From assembly GCF_011067745.1 (NCBI RefSeq), contig NZ_JAAMPJ010000020.1, positions 62,001 to 126,000 of the forward strand: a stretch of 64,000 nucleotides of DNA. Reading direction: 5' to 3'. Position numbers and translations under genes: made by a program. Below, piece after piece: positions 1 through 7,271 of this stretch. Position 1 is the first letter of the stretch; every line of letters begins with the position of its first letter. This DNA comes from Lentzea alba. GTDB lineage: Bacteria > Actinomycetota > Actinomycetes > Mycobacteriales > Pseudonocardiaceae. The notes below the pieces were generated by a model. That model was not told the DNA's origin and did not search any database. It saw only the letters and a program-made list of their open reading frames with translations.

Positions 1-124
1 CCTCGCGCAACGTGACCGCGGCCAGCCCGTCGCGGCGCGCGATCTCCCACGCGGCGTCGACGATCTCCCGACGGGTTGCCTCACGCCGTTCGGCTTGCCT
101 ATCACGATTAGGCAGAACGCTCAT
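1..124 (-). CDS. TetR-family regulator, N-terminal part only (runs off window)
   Basis: Reverse-strand frame opening with ATG at 122-124 and still open at base 1. The 41 visible residues start MSVLPNRDRQAERREATRRE and continue into an IVDAAWEIARRDGLAAVTLRE stretch, which is the first helix and turn of a TetR DNA-binding domain (basic tail, then the 'aA...i...G...tTlre' pattern). The ligand-binding half lies outside the window. It is divergent from the DUF2399 gene at 178, 53 nt away, so it may control that gene. Family assignment is good for the visible part; target and ligand cannot be seen. Confidence 0.8.
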   Translation of the reverse strand, partial: MSVLPNRDRQAERREATRREIVDAAWEIARRDGLAAVTLRE

Positions 125-177
125 GGTTAGGTACGGTCCGCTCACCGCCGCGAACTGTCAAGGCCTAAGTTGGGGAC

Positions 178-1197
178 GTGATCGAGTACGACCGCCCCGA
201 ACTGGCCGAGTTCTGGCGCCTCGCGCGCGAGACGCTGGAGGGCGGCGGCCGGTCGGCGTTCAGCTTCCGCGTCGAGGACGCGGGCACCGCGGCCGCTCTC
301 GGCGAACTGCTGCGCAAGCCGGTGGCACACCCGGCTCGCCGCCAGATCTCGTTGGCGCGCCTGGACGAACACCTCCGTGCGCACGGCAGCACGTTGCCCG
401 AGGTGCTGGAATCCGTGCACGGCAGGCCGGTCGGCATGTCCTCTTCGGAAGAAGCACCGACCGCGGACGCCGTGGTGAAATTCGCGTTGCGCGAGCATGG
501 TCTGTTGCAGGCCCCCTGGGCCGCCGAGTGGATCGAGCACGTCCGCCGGTACGGCAAGATCCCGCAGCCCGCGCTGCCGATGATCGCGAACCAGGCCGCG
601 CAGATCCTGGCTCGCCTGAATCCCGAACCCCGCCGCTGGACGACCCGCTTCGCGTTGGCGGGCAACGATCTCGACGACGGCCGACCGCTCGCCCGGATCG
701 TCGGCAGGGCGCTGGCGCTGGCCGGCACCGACTGGGAGCGCAGTGGCGTGTTGCCCGACGCCTACCGCAACCCGGTGCTGACGTCCCAGGGCTACCTGAC
801 GCTGAACGACACCCTCGAAGCCGCGGAGATCACCGTCGTCCGCAGCCCGCGCCTGCTCGAGTCCGGCGTGCCCGGTCCGTTGATGGTGCTCCCGAACGGA
901 CTCACGCCCCAGGCCAAGCACCACCTCGACGGCAAGACCGTCCGTTGCCACAACGACTTCACGCCCGACGGCATTCGCACCACCAACGACGTCCTCGCCT
1001 GGACCGGCGGCACGGCGTGGCGCATGTCAGCGGCCGACTACCGCGAGGCCGTGGCCACGCTGATCGCGCGCGGCGTGGAACTCCCGACCCTCAACGCCCG
1101 CCCGGAGACCGCGAGCTGGGACCCCGATCTGGCCGAGACCATGGCCACCACGGGCCTGATGGTCACCGAGGAGCACGTCCTGCCGTCACTGCTCTGA
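178..1197 (+). CDS. Stand-alone DUF2399 (Toprim-like, TIGR02679-type) protein
   Basis: 339 aa from a GTG at 178 with a purine-rich tract (GGGGA) just upstream. The C-terminal third carries the DUF2399 signature: a CHNDFTPDGIR stretch followed by WRMSAADY. Family members have 'YHgDFDwpGirI' and 'pWRM..adY' here; DUF2399 is a Toprim-like fold also found in the JetD nuclease subunit of the Wadjet defence system. The N-terminal two thirds resemble the unknown domain usually paired with DUF2399 in TIGR02679 proteins. No SMC-like partner genes (JetA-C) lie beside it, so a Wadjet role is not supported; it is an orphan. It converges on the MarR gene with a 12-nt 3' overlap. The conserved Toprim acidic residues seem only partly kept (ND in place of GD). 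Function unknown. Confidence 0.7.
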   Translation: MIEYDRPELAEFWRLARETLEGGGRSAFSFRVEDAGTAAALGELLRKPVAHPARRQISLARLDEHLRAHGSTLPEVLESVHGRPVGMSSSEEAPTADAVVKFALREHGLLQAPWAAEWIEHVRRYGKIPQPALPMIANQAAQILARLNPEPRRWTTRFALAGNDLDDGRPLARIVGRALALAGTDWERSGVLPDAYRNPVLTSQGYLTLNDTLEAAEITVVRSPRLLESGVPGPLMVLPNGLTPQAKHHLDGKTVRCHNDFTPDGIRTTNDVLAWTGGTAWRMSAADYREAVATLIARGVELPTLNARPETASWDPDLAETMATTGLMVTEEHVLPSLL

Positions 1198-1665
1198 CGG
1201 CTCCGAGGGCGCGAACCGCTTCACGTCCCACCGGCCGTGCCCCTCCATCAACTTGCGCCCGATCCGCCGCAGGTCGGCGAGGTCGCGGTCGTTCAACAGC
1301 TCGGTGAACTCCTCGGCCAGCGACGCCCGGTACACCCGCGCGGTGGTCCCGACGCACGCCTCTTCGCCCTCGTCCGTCAGCACCGCGTAGACGAGCCGCC
1401 GGTTGTCGGCCGGTTGCTCGCGAACCACCCACCCCCGCTTGACCAGTCGTTCGATCAGCCGCGTGACCCCGGACGGACTCACGTCCAGCAGCTCGACGAG
1501 CTCCGACATCTGCAGCCGCCCACCGTTGTGGTGCAGCTGGTAGAGCGCCACGTGCTCCAGCAGCGAGCACCCGGCCTCCGCCTCCATCCGCTGCCCCATA
1601 GCGGCCTTCACGGCGTCCACGCCCTGCTGCACGTACAGCCACGAGTAGATCGGCTCCGTCACCAT
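1186..1665 (-). CDS. MarR-family transcriptional regulator
   Basis: 159 aa, ATG start, typical MarR length. A winged helix-turn-helix runs from about residue 45 to 110: MSELVELLDVSPSGVTRLIE is the recognition-helix region and DNRRLVYAVLTDEGE the wing, with the D-x-R motif of MarR wings. Helices at both ends form the dimer interface. The gene is divergent from the FAD monooxygenase starting at 1719, and the 54-nt gap contains a near-perfect 14-bp inverted repeat, so it most likely represses that monooxygenase/NmrA operon (and itself) and is released by a small aromatic or phenolic ligand, the common arrangement for MarR/oxygenase pairs. The ligand is not predictable from sequence. Confidence 0.9.
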   Translation of the reverse strand: MVTEPIYSWLYVQQGVDAVKAAMGQRMEAEAGCSLLEHVALYQLHHNGGRLQMSELVELLDVSPSGVTRLIERLVKRGWVVREQPADNRRLVYAVLTDEGEEACVGTTARVYRASLAEEFTELLNDRDLADLRRIGRKLMEGHGRWDVKRFAPSEPSEQ

Positions 1666-1682
1666 CCCATCCTAAAACAGAT

Positions 1683-1711
1683 TTGACCGCGCGATGTTTT
1701 CACGCTCAAAT
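1683..1711 (+). promoter_or_regulatory. Promoter of the FAD monooxygenase operon (leaderless)
   Basis: TTGACC (1683-1688), a 17-nt spacer and TCAAAT (1706-1711) form a plausible sigma-70-type promoter. The expected transcription start falls on or beside the ATG at 1719, which has no Shine-Dalgarno sequence, so the mRNA is probably leaderless. Confidence 0.5.
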
Positions 1712-1726
1712 GTTGAGCATGAAAAC
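1696..1726. promoter_or_regulatory. MarR-type operator palindrome
   Basis: Inverted repeat GTTTTCACGCTCAA (1696-1709) / TTGAGCATGAAAAC (1713-1726) with a 3-nt centre and a single mismatch between arms. It covers the -10 box and the monooxygenase start codon, so binding by the divergent MarR protein would block transcription directly. Confidence 0.65.
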
Positions 1727-2924
1727 GTCCTCTGAAGCCACCGTCGTCGGCGCGGGCCCGGTCGGTCTGCTGCTCGCCTGCGAACTCGCCCTCCACGGCG
1801 TCCGCACCACCGTGCTCGAACGCCTCACCACCCAGGCCGACACCATCAAGGCTCACATGATCAGCGGCCGCACCTACGACATGCTCGCCATGCGCGGCCT
1901 GGGGCCGGCCGTCACCGCCGCCAGCGAGGCCGAAACCTCCCGCCTCTCCTGGTACCGCCGCAGCACGGGCCACTTCGCCGGACTGTTCAAACTGGACGGT
2001 CAGGACCTCGTCATGCTGAGCCAGCAGGCCCTGGAACGCCTCCTGGAGTCGCGCGCCCGGGAACTGGGCGTGACCATCCACCGCGGTGTCGACGTGACCA
2101 CCCTCGACCTGGACTCGGAGTGGATCGTCGGCTGCGACGGCGGGCGCAGCACCGTCCGCAAGCTCGCCGGCATCGACTTCCCCGGCACCGGTCCCAGCCT
2201 CACCGGCTACCAGGCGATCGTCGACCTCGAAGGTGACCTGGACCGGGGCTGGAACCACACCCCCACCGGCGTCTACGCCTCCGGTCCCCTCAAGGGCCGC
2301 ATCATGATGATCGAGTACGACGGCCCGCCCGCGACGCGTGAGGTCACCGGGGAAGTCCTCGAAGCCAGCCTCCGCCGGGTGAGCGGCCGCGACGTCCGCA
2401 TCACCGCCGTGCACACCGCCACCGTCTGGACCGACAACACCCGCCAGGCCACCACCTACCGTCGCGGCAACGTCCTGCTGGCGGGCGACGCCGCTCACGT
2501 GCACTCACCGTTCGGCGGCCAGGGCCTCAACCTGGGCCTCCAGGACGCCCTGAACCTCGGCTGGAAGCTGGCCACCGGCGACTCGGCCCTGATCGACACC
2601 TACACCGCCGAACGCCACCCGGTGGCCGAACGGGTCCTGCGCAACACCATGGCCCAGGTCGCCCTGACCCGCCCCGATCCGCAGGCCCGGGAGCTCTACG
2701 CGCTGTTCAGCGACCTGCTGGACCTCCCAGAGGTCAAGCGCCGCGTCTCCGCCATGGTCCAGGGCACCGACATCCGCTACGACACGGACTGCGACCACCC
2801 GCTGGCCGGCACGTTCGTCCCGGGCCTGGATCTCGCAGACGGCAAGGGCACCACCATCGCGCTCGACGGCAAGAGCGCCACCATCCGTCCCGACGGCTAC
2901 ATCTCGAGGATCGACACACCGTGA
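1719..2924 (+). CDS. FAD-dependent aromatic monooxygenase (PheA/TfdB type)
   Basis: 401 aa from the ATG at 1719, chosen because it sits at the predicted transcription start; an in-frame ATG at 1710 is the alternative. Class A flavoprotein hydroxylase: Rossmann GxGxxG at residues about 8-13 (VVGAGPVGLLLA), the second FAD/NADPH motif DG (WIVGCDGGRSTVRKLAGI), and the FAD ribityl motif GDAAHVHSPFGGQGLN. It lacks the C-terminal thioredoxin-like domain of phenol hydroxylase and ends soon after a 'RPDGYI' stretch, as in short polyketide/aromatic hydroxylases. The stop overlaps the GTG of the NmrA-like gene (GTGA, 2921-2924), so the two are translationally coupled. Expected reaction: NADPH-dependent hydroxylation of an aromatic compound; substrate unknown. 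Confidence 0.85.
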   Translation: MKTSSEATVVGAGPVGLLLACELALHGVRTTVLERLTTQADTIKAHMISGRTYDMLAMRGLGPAVTAASEAETSRLSWYRRSTGHFAGLFKLDGQDLVMLSQQALERLLESRARELGVTIHRGVDVTTLDLDSEWIVGCDGGRSTVRKLAGIDFPGTGPSLTGYQAIVDLEGDLDRGWNHTPTGVYASGPLKGRIMMIEYDGPPATREVTGEVLEASLRRVSGRDVRITAVHTATVWTDNTRQATTYRRGNVLLAGDAAHVHSPFGGQGLNLGLQDALNLGWKLATGDSALIDTYTAERHPVAERVLRNTMAQVALTRPDPQARELYALFSDLLDLPEVKRRVSAMVQGTDIRYDTDCDHPLAGTFVPGLDLADGKGTTIALDGKSATIRPDGYISRIDTP

Positions 2925-3874
2925 AAATCGCAGTCACCGGCGCGACCGGCACCCAGGGCGGCGCCGTCGCCCGGCTCCTGTCCGAACGCGGCCACGACGT
3001 CCGCCGCGTCACCCGCAACCCGCGGCACCCCGACGACGTCCACGGCGACTTCGACGACCCGGCCTCGCTCAGCACGGCGTTCGCGGGCGTCGACGGCCTG
3101 TTCCTGATGACCCCGCTGAGCGGCCCCGGCGAAGTGGCTCAGGGCAAAGCGGCGATCGACGCGGCACGGCACGTCCCGCACGTCGTCTTCACGTCCGCCA
3201 CCAACGCCGACCGCGCCACCGGCATCCCGCATTTCGACACCAAGGCGGAGATCGAACGGCACCTGGCCGCCCACCATCCACAGTGGACCGTGCTGGGCCC
3301 GGCGGCCTTCATGAGCCACCACGGTCCGGTGGCCCTGCCGATCCCGCCGACCCTGAAACTGCACCTGATCGCACCGGAAGACATCGCCGCGGTGGCCGTG
3401 CTGGCGTTCGAGCAGCCCGAACGGTTCCGCAACCGCCGCCTGGACATCGCGGGAGACCAGCTCACCGGCCCGGAGATGGCCGCTCTCCGGCACACCGAGT
3501 TCGTCGAGGTCTCCCGCGCCCAGGCCGAGGTCTACTCGCCCGACCTGGCGGCGATGTTCCGCTACTTCACCGACGTCGGGCTGGACCTGGATCTCGAGGC
3601 GCTGCACGCGGAGCTCCCCGAGATCCGCTGGCACAGCTACGCGGACTGGCTCCAGCTCTGCAGCATCCGGAACGCGATCGACGCGCCACCGGCGAGCCCG
3701 AGTCCGTCAACGCTGCCGGGCACCTCGATCGCCCGGCGCACGTCGGCCCGGGAAACCCACTTGGCCTCGGCGATCTCACCCTCGGCGAGCCGCAGCGGTT
3801 CCGCCGGATCGGCAACGGCCTCGAACCCGATCATCAACGACCGGGGGAACGGCCACGGCTGGGACCCGAGGTAG
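2921..3874 (+). CDS. NmrA-like NAD(P)-binding reductase with C-terminal read-through tail
   Basis: 317 aa. The N-terminus has the atypical-SDR Rossmann motif TGATGTQGGAVARLL, and the body resembles NmrA/quinone-reductase-like proteins (HDVRRVTRNPRHP, FLMTPLSG, HVVFTSATNADRATGIPHFDTKAEIE). Family members end near the 'SYADWL' stretch (residues about 241-246). Here the frame runs on for some 70 low-complexity Ser/Ala/Arg-rich residues that are simply the antisense of nudC, giving a 238-nt convergent overlap. The tail is probably not functional sequence; loss of the ancestral stop is the likely cause. It probably reduces or senses a product of the coupled monooxygenase. Confidence 0.75.
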   Translation: MKIAVTGATGTQGGAVARLLSERGHDVRRVTRNPRHPDDVHGDFDDPASLSTAFAGVDGLFLMTPLSGPGEVAQGKAAIDAARHVPHVVFTSATNADRATGIPHFDTKAEIERHLAAHHPQWTVLGPAAFMSHHGPVALPIPPTLKLHLIAPEDIAAVAVLAFEQPERFRNRRLDIAGDQLTGPEMAALRHTEFVEVSRAQAEVYSPDLAAMFRYFTDVGLDLDLEALHAELPEIRWHSYADWLQLCSIRNAIDAPPASPSPSTLPGTSIARRTSARETHLASAISPSASRSGSAGSATASNPIINDRGNGHGWDPR

Positions 3875-4584
3875 CGGATGTCCCGCACGGAGATCCCGAC
3901 CTCTTCCAGGATCTCCCGCGCGACGCAGGCCTCCAGCGACTCGCCGGCCTCGACGAAGCCGGCCAGCACGGAGAACCGGCCCTCCGGCCACTCCGGACCG
4001 CGGGCCACCAGCACCTGATCCGCGCCGTCGTGCACCAGGCAGATCACCGCCGCGTCGGTGCGCGGGTACTCCTCGCGCTCGCAGCCCGAGCAGACGCTGA
4101 TCCAGCCGGACTTCTCCAGCACGGTCCGCGCACCGCACTTGGCGCAGTACTTCCCGAGCCGGTGCCACTGGAACAACGCCGCCGCGGTCGTGAAGAGCCC
4201 CGCCGACATGTCGTCGAGCGTCGCACCGGCCTGCCGCAGGTCGAGCCACTGCGGCTCGTCCGTGAGCTCCGGCGGACCCCACGCGCGGCTGGCCGGCACC
4301 TGTTCGCCTGCCTCGGCGGGCATCAGCACGGCGAAGTACGCCACGCCGTCCTGCTCACCCAGCAGGACGGCGTTCACCGGTGGCTGGTCGCCGAACTCGG
4401 TCGCGGGCCGGTCAGCGAGCCGCGTGCCGCGATCAGCGACCAACGTGCGGCCCCGCGTGTCGACCACGATCATCCGTGCCTTGGGCCAGAGCGCGGCGAG
4501 CTTCTCCTCGTCGCCGCGCAACGGCTCGCACCGGTCGATCGCGGACCGCGACAGCGCGGGAAGGCCGACCAGGTCGAAGGTCAC
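3637..4584 (-). CDS. nudC: NAD(+)/NADH pyrophosphatase NudC (Nudix hydrolase)
   Basis: 315 aa. Hydrolyses NADH/NAD+ to NMN(H) and AMP, and in known homologues removes NAD caps from RNA. Domain order is typical: N-terminal Nudix-like half, zinc ribbon CxxC...CxxC (YCAKCGARTV...SVCSGCEREE, about residues 150-175), Nudix box GFVEAGESLEACVAREILEE with the REx2EE core, and the family-specific SQPWPFPRSLMIGF motif downstream. It matches Rv3199c in the conserved mycobacterial neighbourhood. It overlaps the M16-like gene by 4 nt (4581-4584), so it is last in a coupled three-gene run, and overlaps the NmrA-like gene tail to tail. Confidence 0.95.
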   Translation of the reverse strand: MTFDLVGLPALSRSAIDRCEPLRGDEEKLAALWPKARMIVVDTRGRTLVADRGTRLADRPATEFGDQPPVNAVLLGEQDGVAYFAVLMPAEAGEQVPASRAWGPPELTDEPQWLDLRQAGATLDDMSAGLFTTAAALFQWHRLGKYCAKCGARTVLEKSGWISVCSGCEREEYPRTDAAVICLVHDGADQVLVARGPEWPEGRFSVLAGFVEAGESLEACVAREILEEVGISVRDIRYLGSQPWPFPRSLMIGFEAVADPAEPLRLAEGEIAEAKWVSRADVRRAIEVPGSVDGLGLAGGASIAFRMLQSWSQSA

Positions 4585-5981
4585 TGGAACGCAACCCCGC
4601 CCAACGCGGACAGCTTCGCCTTCAGCTGCTCGGCGTCACCGACCAGCACGCCGGTGAAGTTGCCCGGCGCGAAGAACTCCAGCGCCGCCGCGGCGACCTG
4701 CTCGGGCGTGACCGCCTGCAGCCGCTGCGGGTGCGCCACCAGCCAGTCGATGCCCAGGCCGAGCGCGACGAGGTTCACGACGAACGACGCGAGACCGGAC
4801 TGCGAGGACGTGGTGGTGAGCAGCGTGCCGATCGCATAGCTGCGGGCGACGTCCACTTCGGACTCCGACGGCGGGACCATGCCGAGGCGCGCCAGCTCGT
4901 AGCGGGTCTCCAGCAGCGCCGCCGCCGTCACGTCCGAAGCCGTGTCCGCGTCGACCAGCAGCGTGGCACCGTGCACGGTGAACTCGGGGTGCGAGCGCGC
5001 GCTGTAGGTGTAGCCCTTGTCCTCGCGGATGTTCTCGACCAGTCGCGACGAGAAGAACCCGCCGTAGACCAGGTTCGCGAGCTGCAGCGCCGGGTAGCGC
5101 TCGTCGGTGCGCGGAATCGCCTGTGCGGCAAGGCGGATCTGCGACTGCACGGCACCGGCGCGGTGCACCAGCAGCACGTCGCCACCGGTCACGGGCGGCA
5201 GCGGCGGCAGCTGGACGGCCTCGCCCTCGCCCTGCCACTCGGCCAGCGCCTCGCCGATCTGCGCGACGGCCTCGGCCGGGTCGACGTCGCCGACGACCAC
5301 GAAGACCGAGCCGCGCGGCAGCAACGCCTTGCGGTGCAACGCGACCACGTCTTCGCGGGAGACCTCGGCGACCTCGTCGGCGTCCGGCATCTCCTTGGCG
5401 TACGGGTGGTCGCCGTACAGGACCTTCTGCAACGCCTCACGCGCGATGACGCTCGGCTGCGACCGGGCGATCGTGATGCGCTCGACCAGGCGAGCCCGCT
5501 CGCGCTCCACCTCGTCGGCCGGGTACGACGCGGACGTCAGCACGTCGCGCAGCACGTCCAGCACGGTGCCGAGGCCGCTGGCCAGGGCGTTGCCGGTGAA
5601 GCTCAGGCGCTCCGGGTCGACCACGGAGTCGAGCTCGCCGCCGACCAGCGCCAGCTCGGTGTCGATCTCCACGCGGGACCGCGACGCGGTGCCGGTCAGC
5701 ACGGTGTTCGCGAGGATCTCCGCCTGCGCCGCGTGCGCCGAACCGACGCTCGACGCGGCCGGGTCGGCGAACGGCACGCGCAGCCGCAGCTCGACCATCG
5801 GCACGGTGGCGCGGCGCACGGCGATGACGCGCAGGCCGTTCGGCAGCACCGTGTCCACAGTGGACAGATCGGCGGCCGCCTTCTGCTCGCCCAGCTCCGG
5901 CAACGGGCGCGGGCCGGTAGCGGTACGCCCGATCTCCTCGGCGGAACGGTGGGTCTTGGCCGCCGAAACAGACGCGGTCAC
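4581..5981 (-). CDS. M16-family peptidase subunit lacking the zinc motif
   Basis: 466 aa. Two M16 repeats are visible (TVLPNGLRVIAVRRATVPMVELRLRV near residue 45; later FFSSRLVENIREDKGYTYSARS, the conserved R/Y region of the C-terminal M16 half). The HxxEH zinc site is absent: the position holds VGSAHAAQAEI instead. Bacterial M16B enzymes often work as a pair of one zinc-bearing and one R/Y-bearing subunit, and the upstream gene overlapping by 4 nt supplies the zinc half. The product is therefore most likely the non-catalytic partner that completes the closed chamber. Substrate unknown; no signal peptide seen, so probably cytoplasmic. Confidence 0.85.
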   Translation of the reverse strand: MTASVSAAKTHRSAEEIGRTATGPRPLPELGEQKAAADLSTVDTVLPNGLRVIAVRRATVPMVELRLRVPFADPAASSVGSAHAAQAEILANTVLTGTASRSRVEIDTELALVGGELDSVVDPERLSFTGNALASGLGTVLDVLRDVLTSASYPADEVERERARLVERITIARSQPSVIAREALQKVLYGDHPYAKEMPDADEVAEVSREDVVALHRKALLPRGSVFVVVGDVDPAEAVAQIGEALAEWQGEGEAVQLPPLPPVTGGDVLLVHRAGAVQSQIRLAAQAIPRTDERYPALQLANLVYGGFFSSRLVENIREDKGYTYSARSHPEFTVHGATLLVDADTASDVTAAALLETRYELARLGMVPPSESEVDVARSYAIGTLLTTTSSQSGLASFVVNLVALGLGIDWLVAHPQRLQAVTPEQVAAAALEFFAPGNFTGVLVGDAEQLKAKLSALGGVAFQ

Positions 5982-7261
5982 TGGGCTCCTCCGGTGGGCT
6001 TGACGAGAAGAAGGGCGCGGGCGTCGGGACGCAGCGCCTTGGCCGCGGCGGACACCTCGTCCACGGTCACCGACGCGATCCGCTCGGGCAGTTCGTAGAT
6101 CAGCTCGGCGCGGCCGAACAGCAGCTCCGCGGAGCCGAGGCCCAGCGTGCGGTTCGTGAGCCGGTCGTGCTCCTTGTGCATGGTCGACGCCCAGCGGGCG
6201 GTGACCTTCGCGAGCTCCTCGGTCGACGGCGGCTCCTGCGCGAGCTTCTGCAGTTCCTCGTCGATCGCCGCGACGACCTGCTCGGCCGGGACCTCGGCGG
6301 CGTGGATCGCGGTGATGCTGAACGTGTCGGGGTCGCGGGCCTCCAGCGGCCCGAACAGGCCGCAGCCGGCGTTCAGGTCGATCACGATGCCCTCGCGGTG
6401 CACCAGACGCTGCTGCAGGCGCGACCCGTCGCCGTCCGCCAGCACGCCGGCGAGCACCAGGTACGCGAGGTAGCCGTCGATGTCGGTGACCGGGTCCGGC
6501 ACGCGGTAGCCGATCGCGATCGCGGGCAGCGGGGCCAGCGCGTCGCCGTGCTCCTGCCGCACCTCGCCCTGCGGGGCGGGCTCCGCGAACGACGGGCGCT
6601 CGGGCTTCGGCCGCGCGGGCACGTCGCCGAAGTGCTTCTCCACCAACGTCTTCGCGGTCTCGACGTCGAGGTCGCCCGCGACCGTCAGCACCGCGTTGGA
6701 CGGCGAGTAGTAGGTGTCGAAGAACTCCGCGCAGTCGTCGACCGTGGCGCTCTCCAGGTCGACGAAGTCGCCGTAGCCGTTGTGCGCGTTGGCGAACGTC
6801 TTGAACAGCACCGGCGGCAGCAGGATCCAGGGGAACCCGCCGTACGGGCGGTTCAGCACGTTGAGCCGGATCTCCTCCTTCACCACGTCGATCTGGTTGC
6901 GGAGGTTCTCCTCGGTGATCTTCGGGGCGCGCATGCGGTCCGCCTCGAGGAACAGCGCCCGCTCCAGCGCCGCCGAGGGCAGCACCTGGTAGTAGTCCGT
7001 GTAGTCCGGGTGCGTGGACCCGTTGAACGTGCCGCCCGACGACTGCACATGGCGGAAGTGAGCCAGCTTCTCGAGGCTCTCGCTGCCCTGGAACATCAGA
7101 TGTTCGAAGAGGTGCGCGAAACCGGTGCGCCCCTCGGGCTCGGAGCGGAAGCCGACGTCGTAGTGCACGCTGACGCCGACGACCGGTGCGCTGGCGTCGG
7201 GGGCGAGCACCACCCGCAGGCCGTTGGGCAACGTGAACCTGTGCAGTTCGGGTGAGGCCAT
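5978..7261 (-). CDS. M16-family zinc peptidase, catalytic subunit
   Basis: 427 aa from the ATG at 7259-7261. The inverted zinc motif HLFEH is at residues 50-54 (GRTGFAHLFEHLMFQGS), with the third ligand expected in the downstream EENLRNQIDVVKEEI helix. The N-terminus LHRFTLPNGLRVVLAPD is the classic M16 opening. Its stop overlaps the start of the R/Y partner subunit by 4 nt, consistent with equimolar synthesis of a heterodimer. Such pairs degrade unfolded peptides in a closed chamber; the physiological substrate cannot be told. It is first in the run M16-M16-nudC and starts 10 nt after the DUF2207 gene ends, so all four may be cotranscribed. Confidence 0.92.
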   Translation of the reverse strand: MASPELHRFTLPNGLRVVLAPDASAPVVGVSVHYDVGFRSEPEGRTGFAHLFEHLMFQGSESLEKLAHFRHVQSSGGTFNGSTHPDYTDYYQVLPSAALERALFLEADRMRAPKITEENLRNQIDVVKEEIRLNVLNRPYGGFPWILLPPVLFKTFANAHNGYGDFVDLESATVDDCAEFFDTYYSPSNAVLTVAGDLDVETAKTLVEKHFGDVPARPKPERPSFAEPAPQGEVRQEHGDALAPLPAIAIGYRVPDPVTDIDGYLAYLVLAGVLADGDGSRLQQRLVHREGIVIDLNAGCGLFGPLEARDPDTFSITAIHAAEVPAEQVVAAIDEELQKLAQEPPSTEELAKVTARWASTMHKEHDRLTNRTLGLGSAELLFGRAELIYELPERIASVTVDEVSAAAKALRPDARALLLVKPTGGAQ

Positions 7262-7271
7262 GTGCGCCAGC

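Noticed and set aside
178..1197. Wadjet anti-plasmid system
   Set aside because: Only a DUF2399 gene is visible; no JetA, JetB or SMC-like JetC gene adjoins it within the window.
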